From Chara braunii (lineage: Eukaryota > Streptophyta > Charophyceae > Charales > Characeae): 27,858 nucleotides of DNA. Below are positions 17,545-27,205 of this stretch, piece after piece (the first letter of the stretch is position 1; each line of letters opens with the position of its first letter). A program made the position numbers and the translations under genes. The stretch covers positions 247,666-275,523 of the forward strand of contig BFEA01000509.1 of NCBI GenBank assembly GCA_003427395.1, given 5' to 3'. The notes below the pieces were generated by a model that worked only from the letters and a program-made list of their open reading frames with translations, was not told where the DNA came from and did not search any database.

Positions 17545-19658
17545 CCCCTGCACCTTGCAGTGCTCCTGCTTTGATCTGCATTGGGGCATGCTCTCCTAAC
17601 CTAGTTGTATCTTTGGACTGATGATGCTGCTCCCAAGGAGCTTTGAGAGCGTTTGTCACAAATTTGGAGTGGAACTTTGGGTCATTTGGCAGCAGTCCAT
17701 TGACTTCGGTGATGATATCCCCTTTGATGCCATCCCCTAACGATGTGGCAAATCTTTCCTTGTTATTAGTACTCTTGAACCAAACACGAGGTGACCAGTA
17801 CAGACCATTGCTTGCAAACTCAAAGTCAGTACCAGGGATCATAGTGGCATCCAAGAATACCGAGTGAATAGTGTAGGTGCTACCTGTCGTCCCTTTCTTA
17901 TCCAAAAAGACCATGGGAAGGTGGGGGACATGACGGACGTAGAATCGATTCTCCAACATCTTTTGCGCCATTTCCAACGTGGGTGTTGGCTCATGTGGGG
18001 TGCTTGTTGCCGCTGAAGGGATTGAGAAATCCTTCTTCTGGTCTGTTTTGAGTAGCACTCGTGGACCTTGATTGCTGGCCTTCATAACAACTGGCATAAC
18101 CACGAATGTGTTGGGCTCAGATGGGGTGGGCAGGTCGCTGGGCAGACCTGCCCTTGGAGTGGAACTCCCTGAAGCATCTCCTCCACTCTCGTTCATTTTG
18201 GAGCGTTTGGGGGACGAGGTGGGATGTTGGCGACCACGGTTCCTACTTGGGATGGTGAGATGCAGTTGGTCGTATCGTGCAGTGGGTGTACGCACTCTCT
18301 CTCCTCCAAGGAGGGTTGCAGCAGGAGTTAGAGCAGGATTAAATGCTGGTTCATTCAGGTCTACCTGGTGCTCATGAACGCCTATTGTGCCTGTTGAGGA
18401 GGACGCAACTTTCCATATTTGCTCTTGCCGCAAATGGGGCGTTATTTTGCCCAAGACCAGAAGAGCCCCCACTGATTTGCTTGCATGTGCCTTGTCGTAC
18501 CTGCGCCTTGGATCCCCTCACCCCTTGTTGGGACGAAGCAGGAGGAGGGGGATGGTTGTTTTGACCTTTGTTCGCAGTACCTGTTGCAAAGGGCAGTTGT
18601 TTTTTCTGCTTACTCGGGGGGTGATTTTGCATATCATTGTCCGTCCATGTGAATTTTGTGTTGGACTGTCGAACATTGTTCTTTGTATGTTGTCTTCTTT
18701 CCTTGTTCATTACGGACTCGAAGATTGGATTGGATCTTGCTGCCATACCTTGCACGGATGAGGGGGTGAGGGCTTCACTGCTTGCATTCCCGTCTCCCTC
18801 CCCTGTGTACTGCGGGCAATCAACTGAGGATTGCTCATGACAATATCTACGACACGCTGTGCACCATGGGGTGTTAGAATTGACTAGCTCGCGCGTCAAC
18901 ATCCCCTTGGATGTGACCACCCGAAGGCTACACTAAAATCTCAATTTCGCGTTGGGATCCAATTCATATTTCAAATTGCCCAACGTAGGGTCCTCGGGAT
19001 CCTTAATGGGATCGAATTCTTGTAGAATCTTCCCAAAGCCTTTTTCGATTCCCGACTTGATGCACATGGAAGCATCGAGGGGGAACCAAAGAGCCATGAC
19101 CCAATACGTTTTCTTCTTGTCTGCATCCCTTTTTTGCTCCCATTCGGCCTTAGGGAGCCACTTTCTGAACAGGATCGTATGGAGTTTGTTGCTTTCTCTG
19201 AACTTGGTGCTCCTTTTTCTAATCATCCAGTCATAAACCCCAGGGTCATTTGCTACATATCTCAGTTGGGCTCTTCCCTCAATATGAGTAAGGCCTCTCT
19301 TTGTCACAAGATTTTCCTCGTCCATTAAAGAATTTTCGATCAAACGAACCAGTTTCAACTTCTTGTCATTCGGAAAATTTTTAGCCGCGCCCTGGAACAA
19401 AATCGCGACTGTCTGTTCTTTTAGGAATTTCTGTTTTGCTACTGTGATTTCCTCAGTTGGACGAATTTCAAGACATCCTTCTTCTTCATCAATGGAAACA
19501 TCCATACATCCGGAGACATCCTGAGAAGTGTGGTCCAGATACCAACCTTTCACCATTGTGGTGAGACGGTCAGCTTTCCGGAGGCGGTGTCTGGGCTGTT
19601 TCCATGTCGGTTTGTTGACTGTGTTCTCATAGGACATAGTGCCAGAGGTAGTGGACAA
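17534..19658 (-). pseudogene. LINE-B ORF1: DUF4283-like, CCHC knuckle and C-terminal domain
   Basis: ORF1 proteins of plant L1 elements bind element RNA. From the ATG at 19658 a 241-codon frame holds a DUF4283-like fold pattern (GLTHIEGRAQLRYVANDPGV, FRKWLPKAEWE, then YWVMALWFPLDAS and FGKILQEFDPIKDPEDP). A single TAG (18933-18935) interrupts it. The same frame continues with a zinc knuckle CTACRRYCHEQSSVDC (C-X2-C-X4-H-X6-C) and a long Gln/Ser/Pro-rich stretch to 18372. A shift between 18472 and 18372 leads to the last frame (to 17534), with a folded-looking C-terminal part (YVRHVPHLPMVFLDKKG, LYWSPRVWFKSTNNKERF). The final codons overlap the ORF2 start by 11 nt. Repairing one stop and one shift would give about 700 residues. 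Confidence 0.75.
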
Positions 19659-20204
19659 TTTCCTTATTTGACTAAGTGTATCAAAGAGAAGTTAGTGTTG
19701 CCTGCGTATGGGGGATGGAGATTCGTTAGTGCCACCGGAGGGGGAAATATCGAAGTTAGTATTGCCTGTAAAGAGGGGAAGGGCAACCTGTAGATACTGC
19801 CATTAGCATGGACAACAAAGAGATAGTCAGGGGGCAATCTTCTTTTTCAACGATCCTACCGAGGTCTCACTTTCGCGCGGCCTGTAAAATTGGAGTGGGC
19901 GGGTACAAAGATGAAGAATCGGGTAGAAGATAGCTCTGTGGGGACAGGGGGGTTGCGTCACTTAGGCGTGGCCGAAGTGCTAGGTGAGCGGGCGGGTACA
20001 ATGATGGAGGATCGGGCGGAACTCGGTATCTAGGCAGGAGATTAATGAATAGTACACCCCGGACTGGATAATAACGGAGTGAGAAATGAACAGTTATATG
20101 CAAGAGACAGAGTGACAAGAGGGATGATGAAATGAAAGTGTTTAACCCAGTTCTAATAGGTGGAGTGAAAGTATAGGTTGGGTCATAACAAGGTGAAGAT
20201 GAAC
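19659..20204. other. LINE-B upstream flank, unassigned
   Basis: May contain the LINE-B 5' untranslated region. 19867-20050 has repeated GGCGGGTACAATGATGGAGG-like pieces (19895 and 19990) related to the repeats further right. No gene recognised. Confidence 0.35.
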
Positions 20205-20340
20205 GATAATAAATAAATAAATAATAAAAATAAACAATAAAAAAATAATAAATAAGTAATAAATAAATGAAATAATACAGAATAGAATAGATAATAAATA
20301 ATCATAAATAAATATAAATAAATAGATGAATAAAAAAATG
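20205..20340. repeat. AT-rich low-complexity sequence (AATA/AAATA type)
   Basis: Dominated by ATAAATAAATA-like repeats. It is matched by similar sequence on the other side of the foldback (20620-20785). Confidence 0.8.
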
Positions 20341-20366
20341 ACAAAGTTTGAGCAAGGACACAACGA

Positions 20367-20563
20367 CCATTTCGTCAAAATGGACATTTTTTATTTTTTG
20401 AACGAAATTGAAACCGAGTTTTTTGGCCGAAAACTCATAAAAATTTGTTGTTCGTGCGGGTCCAGCGTTTGCGCTGGACCCTCAGGAACAACAAATTTTG
20501 ACGAGTTTCGGCTAAATTTCAATTTCGTTCAAAAAATAAAAGATGTCCATTTTGACAAAATAG
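20367..20563. repeat. 197-bp foldback (near-perfect inverted repeat, 4-nt loop)
   Basis: The left arm (20367-20467) and right arm (20472-20563) are complementary along nearly their whole length. The outer part pairs TCAAAATGGACAT with ATGTCCATTTTGA, the middle pairs TTTTTTGAACGAAATTGAAA with its complement, and the apex is GGGTCCAGCG-TTTG-CGCTGGACCC. The left arm is about 9 nt longer, with mismatches around 20415-20435 and 20450. A transcript of either strand would fold into one long hairpin. It could be a foldback MITE, a small-RNA precursor, or a cruciform-forming element. It sits between AT-rich tracts. Confidence 0.85.
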
Positions 20564-20577
20564 CAGTTACACTCAGT

Positions 20578-21601
20578 CGGTACCACGGATCTGGTTTACT
20601 AGATTAGATAATCGAGCCAGACGCTAAATGAATAGATAATAAAATAAAATAAAGTAATAAAAGTAATAAAAATAATAAAAATAAACCTTAAGATAGTAAT
20701 AAATAAATAATAATACTATTAAATAAATAAAATACTAAGTAAAACAAGAAAGAGTAAATAATGAAAAAAAAAAAAAAAAGATCCAAGCAGAGATACTTAG
20801 TTGCTAATGCGCATCTGATTTACTTGATTAGTTAAACGAGCCCATCGCCTTCCTTTTCCAATCCCCCGTTGGCAGGGGAGATGTTAGTGCACAATTTTAA
20901 CGTATGGAGAGGGCAAACACATCGAAGGGGGTAGAAGGGAGGGGGTTGGTAAGAGATGGGATGTGAAATAGGTGCAGGCAGTGATCTAATCCTATGCGGA
21001 GGGGCTGATGAGGTTGCGGCCGGATGGTATCGGGGTATAGGGCGGTGGGTGTAGAAGTGAGGGAGTTGGTAAGAGGCTGGGATGTGGGATAGGAGCAAGC
21101 AGTGCTTTGATACTATGTGGAGGGGTGGATGAGGTTGTGGCCGGATGGTATCGGGATATAGGGCGGCGGGTGTGGTACTGATTGGGATTGAGAGAGTTGG
21201 AACAAATATTAGGAATAGGGCAAGATATAGGTAGATAGGATGGTCATTTGCCAACCGGATCTGGTTTTACCTGGTTAGGTAACCGAATTCGACATCTCCT
21301 TTTTCCAAATCCCCCGTTGGCATTGTAAAATATGGCCAACACATCGAGTTAGGATATGGGACAGGAACAGGAAGGTCTCTAATACTATGTGGAGGGGCGG
21401 ATTAAGTTGTAGCCAGATGGTATCGGGATGCAGGACAGCGGGTGTGGTATCAGGTGGGAGTGAGCGGGGTAGAGCAAGTAAGAGTACGGCGAGATAGAGC
21501 TAGTAGGAGTAGGGCGAGATAATGAGGTGAGATTTTAGGGGTAGACTTTCCTGGCCTACGGGGTCTGGGTAGATTCACCGGATCGGTAAGCGATTTCAAC
21601 C
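20578..21601. repeat. Degenerate dispersed/tandem repeats (two motif sets)
   Basis: Set 1: GGATCTGGTTTACTAGATTAG (20587) recurs as CATCTGATTTACTTGATTAG (20814) and GGATCTGGTTTTACCTGG (21259), with a weaker copy near 21565. The copies at 20814 and 21259 are both followed by CTTTTTCCAAATCCCCCGTTG-like sequence and an AACACATCGA block. Set 2: units at about 20929-21048, 21049-21176 and 21349-21455 share TATGTGGAGGGG and CCGGATGGTATCGGG. No coding potential. It looks like an old, nested duplication series. Confidence 0.6.
20620..20785. repeat. AT-rich low-complexity sequence, right of the foldback
   Basis: AATAAAATAAAATAAAGTAAT-type sequence ending in an A17 run near 20763-20779. Confidence 0.8.
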
Positions 21602-22095
21602 CGGATTATAGGTGAAGTCATACGCGGGATGAATGATAAGGAATTAAATCTGAGTAGGTTCTCTACTCATGAAACGAAGGTAGTGAGATTCGTCCCTCTC
21701 TGGCTGTAACTCCAGTCAGTTACAGTCAGGAAAGTACTTGTGTCTTCAGGAAACTTCAGAAGAGGAATATGAATACCGAAGATGACGAACTGTGGAGATA
21801 CATGAAAGGAGACCGCAACACTTTGAGGATATATACTTATAGGACCTCGCCTCCCAGCACATGAAACGAAATCAGGGCAACATAATGCACGATTTTACAG
21901 TAGGGGAAGGGAAAAGCACAACCTCACGGGAGGGTTTCCAGATCGAGAAAATAGTAACCAGTGTCCGCAAGGGAGGAGTGTCGAGGTGGAAGAGAGGAAC
22001 GAAGGCGGTTGGAATGCAAGGTAGGAGCGGGCAGTGTAGTAGGAATATGTGGAGAGACGCTAAAAAGAAAAAGAAAAAGAAAAAGAAGACCAAAT
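21602..22095. other. Unassigned sequence
   Basis: No recognisable gene. It ends in a purine-rich AAGAAAAAGAAAAAG tract (22061-22089) just before a strong hairpin. Confidence 0.3.
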
Positions 22096-22133
22096 GTCGC
22101 GTTAGCGCTGCGGTAACGCAGCGCCAACGTGAC
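22096..22133. repeat. 17-bp stem-loop with GTAA loop
   Basis: Left arm GTCGCGTTAGCGCTGCG (22096-22112), loop GTAA (GNRA type if transcribed from the + strand), right arm CGCAGCGCCAACGTGAC (22117-22133). Fifteen of 17 positions are Watson-Crick pairs, plus one G-T and one A-C. A purine-rich tract precedes it. Confidence 0.8.
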
Positions 22134-23283
22134 GCTCCTAGTCGCGTCTGGGCGTTGGGGGCTCCTGTTAGGGTTGACGATAACTGTTGACCTGAGTTGC
22201 TAAAACTTGACGTCGGAGAGGCTATGGCATCGCAGGGAAGAGCGCTAGGGCGCTAGTGGGGCATGTTGTCGGGACCTGGTCAGTCCCTGGCCACCACCGG
22301 TTTTGGTTGACAATGACTATTTGTCAGCAATCCAGTTGGGTTGAGGAGGGCAGGGCGTTGATGTGTGGGTGACCGACTGGCGAAATCTAGGTGCGGCAAC
22401 ATACCTGATGAGACTGATCGGGGGCATTGCCCCTTGGTCCTTTATACGGGGGTGCTGTGGGATTATCCCGCTCTTGATTATCAGGGGCAGCCTGTCTTTT
22501 TTTTTTCTTTTTTAGCAAAAGGGCTCAGTGCCCAAGGCTTCAATTATGAAATTGATTACAACACATACGCACGCCTCTTCCCATTAGGGCTGGAAGAGCC
22601 TCAACCACTGCTCCCCTGGAGACAGCTTCCCTGCAAAACATGAATATAGCCTAGTCGCGGGGCATTGATTGCTTCCCCAGTGTGAGGAAGGATTAACCCC
22701 GTTTGTGTGCAGAATCAATCTCTGCCTTACGAAACTTCTTTCTTTCTTTCTTCTAGTTTTTTTTTTTTTTTTTTTTTCCCCAAGCCCAGGTTAATGTAGA
22801 GGCTGGATTATAGACATATGAGAGTCCCATTCGGCACTCGGCCATGTGGTAGAGACCCCCTAATCCTCCTATGGGACTCCCTCCCTACACTGTTTGATGA
22901 ACAACACTTATCGTAGTCAGAGATGGGTACCTGAATACTGTTGGGGCGGGCGGCAAACATGTTGTAATCCCTTCACATGCTGAGGAAGCTATGCTTGCAG
23001 GGGTTCCCTCTTACTTTGAAGTAGTGCTAGGTACTAGGTATGTAGTGTAAGGCAAAAAAAAAAGAATTTGAGAGAAGAATGTAGTGTTGCATGGGGAAAC
23101 CTTGTGAGTGACCTGCCCAGTTGCTGACGAACTCTGGATTGGTGGAAGGCTCATGCCCCGTGACCAGCAGCATGGGGAATCCTATTGTCTAATGATTCCA
23201 TACAACTGCGCTCCGTACTCTCAAGCCATGATGAAGAGCCTGACTCCACTACATAACAGTGTACATACATTCATAAACTTTCT
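22134..23283. other. Unassigned sequence with homopolymer tracts
   Basis: Holds T-rich tracts at 22497-22515 and 22757-22777 (T21, preceded by a CTTT repeat). A 92-codon frame at 22365-22643 (+) has no motif I recognise. No RNA gene seen. Confidence 0.35.
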
Positions 23284-23298
23284 GCACCAGGTGCATTC
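23284..23298. repeat. Target-site duplication, left copy
   Basis: GCACCAGGTGCATTC, identical to 23389-23403, directly flanks the mini-retroposon. Confidence 0.9.
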
Positions 23299-23388
23299 AT
23301 TTTTTTTTGTTTTTTTTTTTCGAAAAAACAAGCTCCATCTATTGGTGGGGAGCAACACCTGCTGGAAACCGGGTCCAGCGTCCCATAG
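23299..23388 (-). mobile_element. Mini-SINE-like retroposon with perfect 15-bp duplication
   Basis: On the minus strand the element runs from CTATGGGACGC (23388) through the head hairpin (CTGGAAACCGGGTCCAG on the plus strand, 23362-23378) and the second hairpin (GCTCC/GGAGC arms, 23332-23353), then TTGTTTTTTCG and an A-rich tail (T-rich 23299-23320). The body is only about 60-65 nt, and the third hairpin of the long form is absent. The perfect 15-bp flanking repeat and A-tail are hallmarks of target-primed retroposition by an L1-type enzyme. The 7567-7650 copy has the same short architecture and the same CTTGTT joint, so the short form is a subfamily, not a chance truncation. Confidence 0.85.
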
Positions 23389-23403
23389 GCACCAGGTGCA
23401 TTC
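23389..23403. repeat. Target-site duplication, right copy
   Basis: GCACCAGGTGCATTC, identical to 23284-23298. Confidence 0.9.
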
Positions 23404-23569
23404 GGATGAGTCTAACTTTTTTAATTTATTGGGTCCCTGATGCGTCCATATGCATGCAGAGTGTTGTGTAGCGGAGCGAGGCCTGAAGACTCCCAATCAT
23501 ATGTACGTGACTCAGTCAATCAGGGGGCCAATCGTCGGAAATCTGTGGTGACAACATCATAATGATGAA

Positions 23570-23625
23570 GACCTCTCTCACCACCACTGGGATAGAGGCC
23601 TTGCAAGAGGGCTTCTTAAAAAAAA
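23570..23625 (+). mobile_element. 3' fragment of the long-form retroposon
   Basis: CTCTCTCACCACCACTGGGA (23573-23592) then TAGAGGCCTTGCAAGAGGGC and an A8 run (23618-23625). This matches the end of the element at 27717-27858 (ACCACCACCAGGATAGAGG, then a CTTGCA and GGGC block and an A-run). The head and second hairpin are absent, so it is a 5'-truncated copy or a remnant. Confidence 0.6.
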
Positions 23626-23749
23626 GGTGCACCAGGGAAGGTAGAGAGTTGTAGTCATATATAGGTAGTGAAGGTGAATTGAAAGAAATTTGAATTTTTA
23701 TTTGTTTTTTGTTTTTTACTTAATAGAGTAGTATAATTTTGTAATGACC
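23626..23749. other. Flank upstream of LINE-C
   Basis: AT-rich, with no coding match. It is presumably the target sequence at the 5' truncation point of LINE-C. Confidence 0.3.
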
Positions 23750-23754
23750 CGTCA

Positions 23755-24314
23755 TAACACTAAAGACCGACTTTTACAATACGCTCAGCATGATGACAAG
23801 GAATTAGAATCAGAGGGAAGATGGTTAAACTCACTCAAGAGGCCTCCATGGACACTCGCTTTTTCTCCATAGCCACAACACGAGCACGACGAACGGTCAT
23901 CGACGCTTTTTTTGACCCAGTTGACAACAACATCATTGCCACTGACACAACTCACTGCACCCTAATCACCAGGAAGTTCTTCAAACAGCTATATATCTCC
24001 TAAATCCTATCCCCGTACAGGGAAGATAGGATTCGGGAAATACGGGACTTCCTACTCCCAATGGACCGACATATCTCGTCCCAACAACGAGACAAGCTGG
24101 AGAAAGAGCTCACAAAAGACGAAATATGGACAACACTCCTCCAAATGAAGGAGGAAAAAAACCCTGGTATTGACGGCTTCCCCAAGAAATTTTGGGAAAC
24201 CATGTGGACGGATCTCAGTACCGACCTATGGGACTATTACCAAATGGTATGGGAGCCCGGGGAAATGGGGGATACAGTAGGGAAAGGAGTGCTATCCCTC
24301 ATATTAAAAAAAAA
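23755..24314 (+). pseudogene. LINE-C ORF2, linker and start of RT
   Basis: First readable protein similarity: ELESEGRW in one frame, then EASMDTRFFSIATTRARR (from 23842) in frame 1, the usual block before the RT in LINEs. LITRKFFKQLY leads to a TAA at 24001-24003. The same frame continues with ISSQQRDKLEKELTKDEIW and the first RT motif NPGIDGFPKKFWETMW, then KGVLSLILKKK. At A9 (24306-24314) the frame must change to continue with IRNYRPITLL. The endonuclease is absent. Confidence 0.75.
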
Positions 24315-25237
24315 GCGACAAAATGAACATTAGGAACTACAGACCTATCACACTACTCACCGTGGTATATAAAATGTTTTCCAAAGCATTGGCCAACCGT
24401 ATGGCGACAGTATTGGAGGAGGTCATTCACCCAGCCCAAACAGGGTTCATGTCCGACAGGAATATTCAAAAAAACATCCTGCTGGTTAACGACGTGGTCC
24501 AACTGGCGCGCCGACAACAGGCAAACGCGACCATTATCTTTATAGATTTCGAAAAAGCCTACGACCATGTGGACTGGGAATTTCTAGACATGTGTTTGGA
24601 AAGAATGAACTTCGGACCCACCTTCCGGCGCTGGGTCAAAATCCTCCATAAAAATGCCACAACCTGTGTTCAGGTCAATGGGTCAGTGGCACCTCCAATT
24701 GAACTCCAACGGTCAGTGAGACAAGGGGACCCTATTGCCCCCTATCTCTTCTTGGTAGTTATGGAAGCTCTGTCAGCCAATCTGCGAAAGAACAAAGACC
24801 TCACACGTATCAGGATATCGAATATCCCGGAAGAGGCAATACCCATTTGCTCCCTGTTTGCTGACGACCTTACCATCATGGTAGAGGCAACTGAGGGCAA
24901 CATGGAAGAAATTCAGCACCTCATGAACAAATTATGCCGCCTGTCAGATATGACGGCAAATTGGGGACAGAAGACTACAGGATGCTGGATGCATCACCAA
25001 GGGGGCAGACCTCCAGAGAACCCAAGAATTACTTGGCTCCCCCCTGACGACCCCCTAAGAATTTCAGGGGCACTGATCCTCGCCAAAGGAAGGCCAACAT
25101 CGAATGTTGAGTGGCTGACCGGACCAGTACAGATCAAATTGGAAAAATGGAATAATAAATGCACATCCATCTTTGGGCGGGCACTTGTCATTAACAATGT
25201 AATCCTGGCCACACTCTGGTATAAGGCCATCCTATGA
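24315..25237 (+). pseudogene. LINE-C ORF2, reverse transcriptase core
   Basis: Open from about 24315 to TGA 25235-25237. Motifs in order: RNYRPITLLTVVYKMFSKAL, QTGFMSDRNIQKNILL, IIFIDFEKAYDHVDW (motif A with catalytic Asp), RSVRQGDPIAPYLFLVVMEA (motif B), SLFADDLTIMVEA (motif C with both Asp), and MTANWGQKT (motif D). All catalytic positions are intact, unlike LINE-A (motif A D to N) and LINE-B (motif C FADD degraded). The frame continues through FGRALVINNVILATLWYKAI to a TGA where a coding residue, perhaps Trp, would be expected. It lies upstream of and in frame with the rest of ORF2. Confidence 0.88.
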
Positions 25238-26896
25238 CCTATGAGTAACGGGGGGCTCAAAGCATTGAAGGAACAACTGGCGGCCTTCCTGTGGAGAGGC
25301 GATAGTAACATCTCCCACGCCATAAGCCGCGTGGTGTGGGATTCGGTGATCCAGCCCAGGAATAAAGGAGGCATAGGAATCATGGATCCGGCCACACAAT
25401 TCCAGGCCCTCTCGATTCGCTGGCTCCAACTTATCATCTTTTCACCGTCCTCCCCATGGGTTCCCCTTGCCCTGACACAAATCTTTGACCTCGCCCCAGA
25501 ATCCCCACCTGAGATTGATCCCCGAGTATAGCTGGAGGACAGATATTGGAGGCTACCTAGGAAGTACAGAAATGGGGATCCGACCGGCAGATATTGGGTG
25601 CGTCTCATACGTACATGGAGGAGGCTCCCCCCCCCCAACCGGCCGGTCCCAGAGAGGTGGGAAGAAATCTTCAGGCAGCCCCTATTCGGCAACCGCCTAA
25701 TAACGGACTCCGAAGGGTGTGTGCGGTGCGCGTCAGATTCACCATGGAAGAGTTGGGTAAAGCACGGTGTACGAAGGGTCGGGGACCTTTGGGACGCAGA
25801 GGCCAGGAATTGAAAGAGCACGGAGAGGCTATGAACGACACTACGGTATTGTCACCTCACCGAAAAAGCACTGGCTGAGTTGATTGACAACTTTTCCCTC
25901 CACTGGTACGCCACTCTTAGAAAAGGCCCCTGCATTAGGGAAGATGACTGGGTAGGGTTGCCTGACCACGAGCGGGAGGTGGGGCACGTGCACCTCGCAG
26001 ACCAGACACACATGCTAGTTGAGGTCTTCTCCATTTTGAAAGACGATAGACTGCAGCATAACCAACAACCCTTCATATGGAAGGAGCAAAAGGATGTCTA
26101 TCGCATCAGGGTCATTGACGAGGGAGGCCATCAGCGGGCATATCGCCCAATGACTCCAACCGAGGACCTCCCCCTGGACCCTGATGGGTGGCAATGGGCC
26201 CCGAGCGTCCCAACCAAGAAGGGAGAGGCAAAAACACTGACACCATGCAACCTAAAGTCTAAATCTGCTTATCGAATGCTCAGGCCCAAATGTTCATTAC
26301 GAGGCCGTGTAGAAGACAGATGGTATCGCCATCTCAATGTGGATCGCAAACTACTGAAACCCATTCGGTGGTTTGCCCACTACAGTAAAAGGCCAGCAAA
26401 AATCTCCGCACTCCAGTGGCAAATAGAACACAGGTGCCTACCCACCAATGACTGGCTGATTGACCATACCCGCCTGGAACAACAAGGGAAGGCACTACCA
26501 TGGTGCCACAAATGTTTCCTGAGCTACCCCGGGAGGAGGAGGGCTGAGACCATCAAACATATATTCCTCCAATGTCCTACATCAGTGCTATTATGGAGAA
26601 GTTGGGACAGGATCTGGCGGCACATAGTCCCCGGTGCAGTCTGGCCATGGGACTGGATGGCCCTTCTCTTGGGGTATTACCCTCCGATCCAGGGGAAGGC
26701 ATTTGAAGAAAATATGTTTAGCCTAGGCAGACGAAGTGTCCTGTGGACTATATGGTGGATAAGGTGTTGTCGAGAGATAGAGGGGGTGCAGGTGGAAGAC
26801 GGCGAGGCCACGGAGCAAATTCGAACATTGGTCCAGCACGAGATAGCAGCCCAATGGAAGACAGCCAAAGACAAACTCGACCTGATGTGTTCCTAG
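25238..26896 (+). pseudogene. LINE-C ORF2, post-RT and zf-RVT region
   Basis: Same frame as the RT, with stops at 25529 (TAG), 25811 (TGA) and 25832 (TGA), ending at TAG 26894-26896. Blocks: AAFLWRGDSNISHAISRVVW and GGIGIMDPATQFQALSIRW (parallel to LINE-B), then ERWEEIFRQPLFGNRL and VRRVGDLWDAEA. A 338-codon open piece (25880-26896) follows. It contains ISALQWQIEHRCLPTNDWL, then WCHKCFLSYPGRRRAETIKH and IFLQCP, which is the zf-RVT zinc pattern CxxC...H...C, and RRSVLWTIWWIRCCREIEG. This region probably binds nucleic acid. The stops are isolated and the protein between them is well kept. Confidence 0.82.
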
Positions 26897-27166
26897 GGGG
26901 ATATGAACAAGATCATCTCTACATTTTGCAAGAACTGGCTGGGGGGAGAGAGGGAGGGATGGGTGGCCGAGGTGAAGTGGACTGGCCGCCGACCGGAAAG
27001 GGTATCGCAGGGGGAGACCCGGACAGAGGTAGTGAGAGACTACCAGCTGACCTTTCACGATTGGACCACGATTGACCCCGACACCCCGCTACGACCTGCT
27101 CAGGACTTCGCAGACCCTTTCCCACCCCACCCCCTATCCCTAGCAGAAATTATGCCAGTTACATGA
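26897..27166 (+). pseudogene. LINE-C ORF2 C-terminal extension
   Basis: After the TAG at 26894-26896 the same frame stays open for 88 codons (FCKNWLGGEREGWVAEVKWT, then DYQLTFHDWTTIDPD) to a TGA at 27164-27166. LINE-A has a similar piece after its zinc region (5841-6041: FTQTWGRNGSWATI). This suggests the TAG is a late lesion and that the true ORF2 ends near 27166. I do not recognise a named domain. Confidence 0.6.
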
Positions 27167-27205
27167 GACCCGCTAACCCGGGCCCTAATACACGCCACTT
27201 CAAAA

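Larger units (their letters stand above)
13307..19658 (-). mobile_element. LINE-B: near full-length L1-like non-LTR retrotransposon
   Basis: On the minus strand, ORF1 (19658-17534) overlaps ORF2 (17544 to about 13334), followed by a short 3' untranslated piece and an A9 run (T9 at 13307-13315) that may be the tail. ORF1 has a DUF4283-like region and a CCHC knuckle. ORF2 has endonuclease, reverse transcriptase, a zf-RVT zinc region and a C-terminal tail. It carries several stops and frameshifts, and about 0.29 kb of foreign DNA including a SINE-like element (14901-15063) interrupts ORF2. I could not place the 5' end beyond the ORF1 start or find a target-site duplication. It is closest to LINE-A. 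Confidence 0.85.
23750..27166 (+). mobile_element. LINE-C: 5'-truncated L1-like non-LTR retrotransposon
   Basis: Coding similarity begins near 23755, in the linker between endonuclease and RT, so ORF1 and the endonuclease are missing, as expected from incomplete target-primed reverse transcription. After one frameshift at an A9 run (24306-24314), one frame runs 2.85 kb to 27166 with only five inner stops, so this is the best-preserved coding stretch in the window. It differs from LINE-A and LINE-B in the RT start (KNPGIDGFPKKFWETMW) and in the longer region before the zinc motif, so it is probably a separate family. The 3' end is not clear. Head-type tandem repeats start 40 nt past the last stop. 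Confidence 0.85.

Noticed and set aside
20367-20563. Intrinsic terminator
   Set aside because: Far too long, and set in a eukaryotic transposon landscape. A foldback element or small-RNA hairpin fits better.
22365-22643. 92-codon frame as a gene
   Set aside because: It crosses a T-rich tract and has no motif or context.
25880-26896. 338-codon frame as an independent host gene
   Set aside because: It is in frame with the LINE-C RT and carries the zf-RVT pattern, so it is the LINE ORF2 C-terminal part.
23750-27166. LINE-C as an active element
   Set aside because: The RT motifs are intact, but ORF1 and the endonuclease are missing and there are several in-frame stops and a frameshift.
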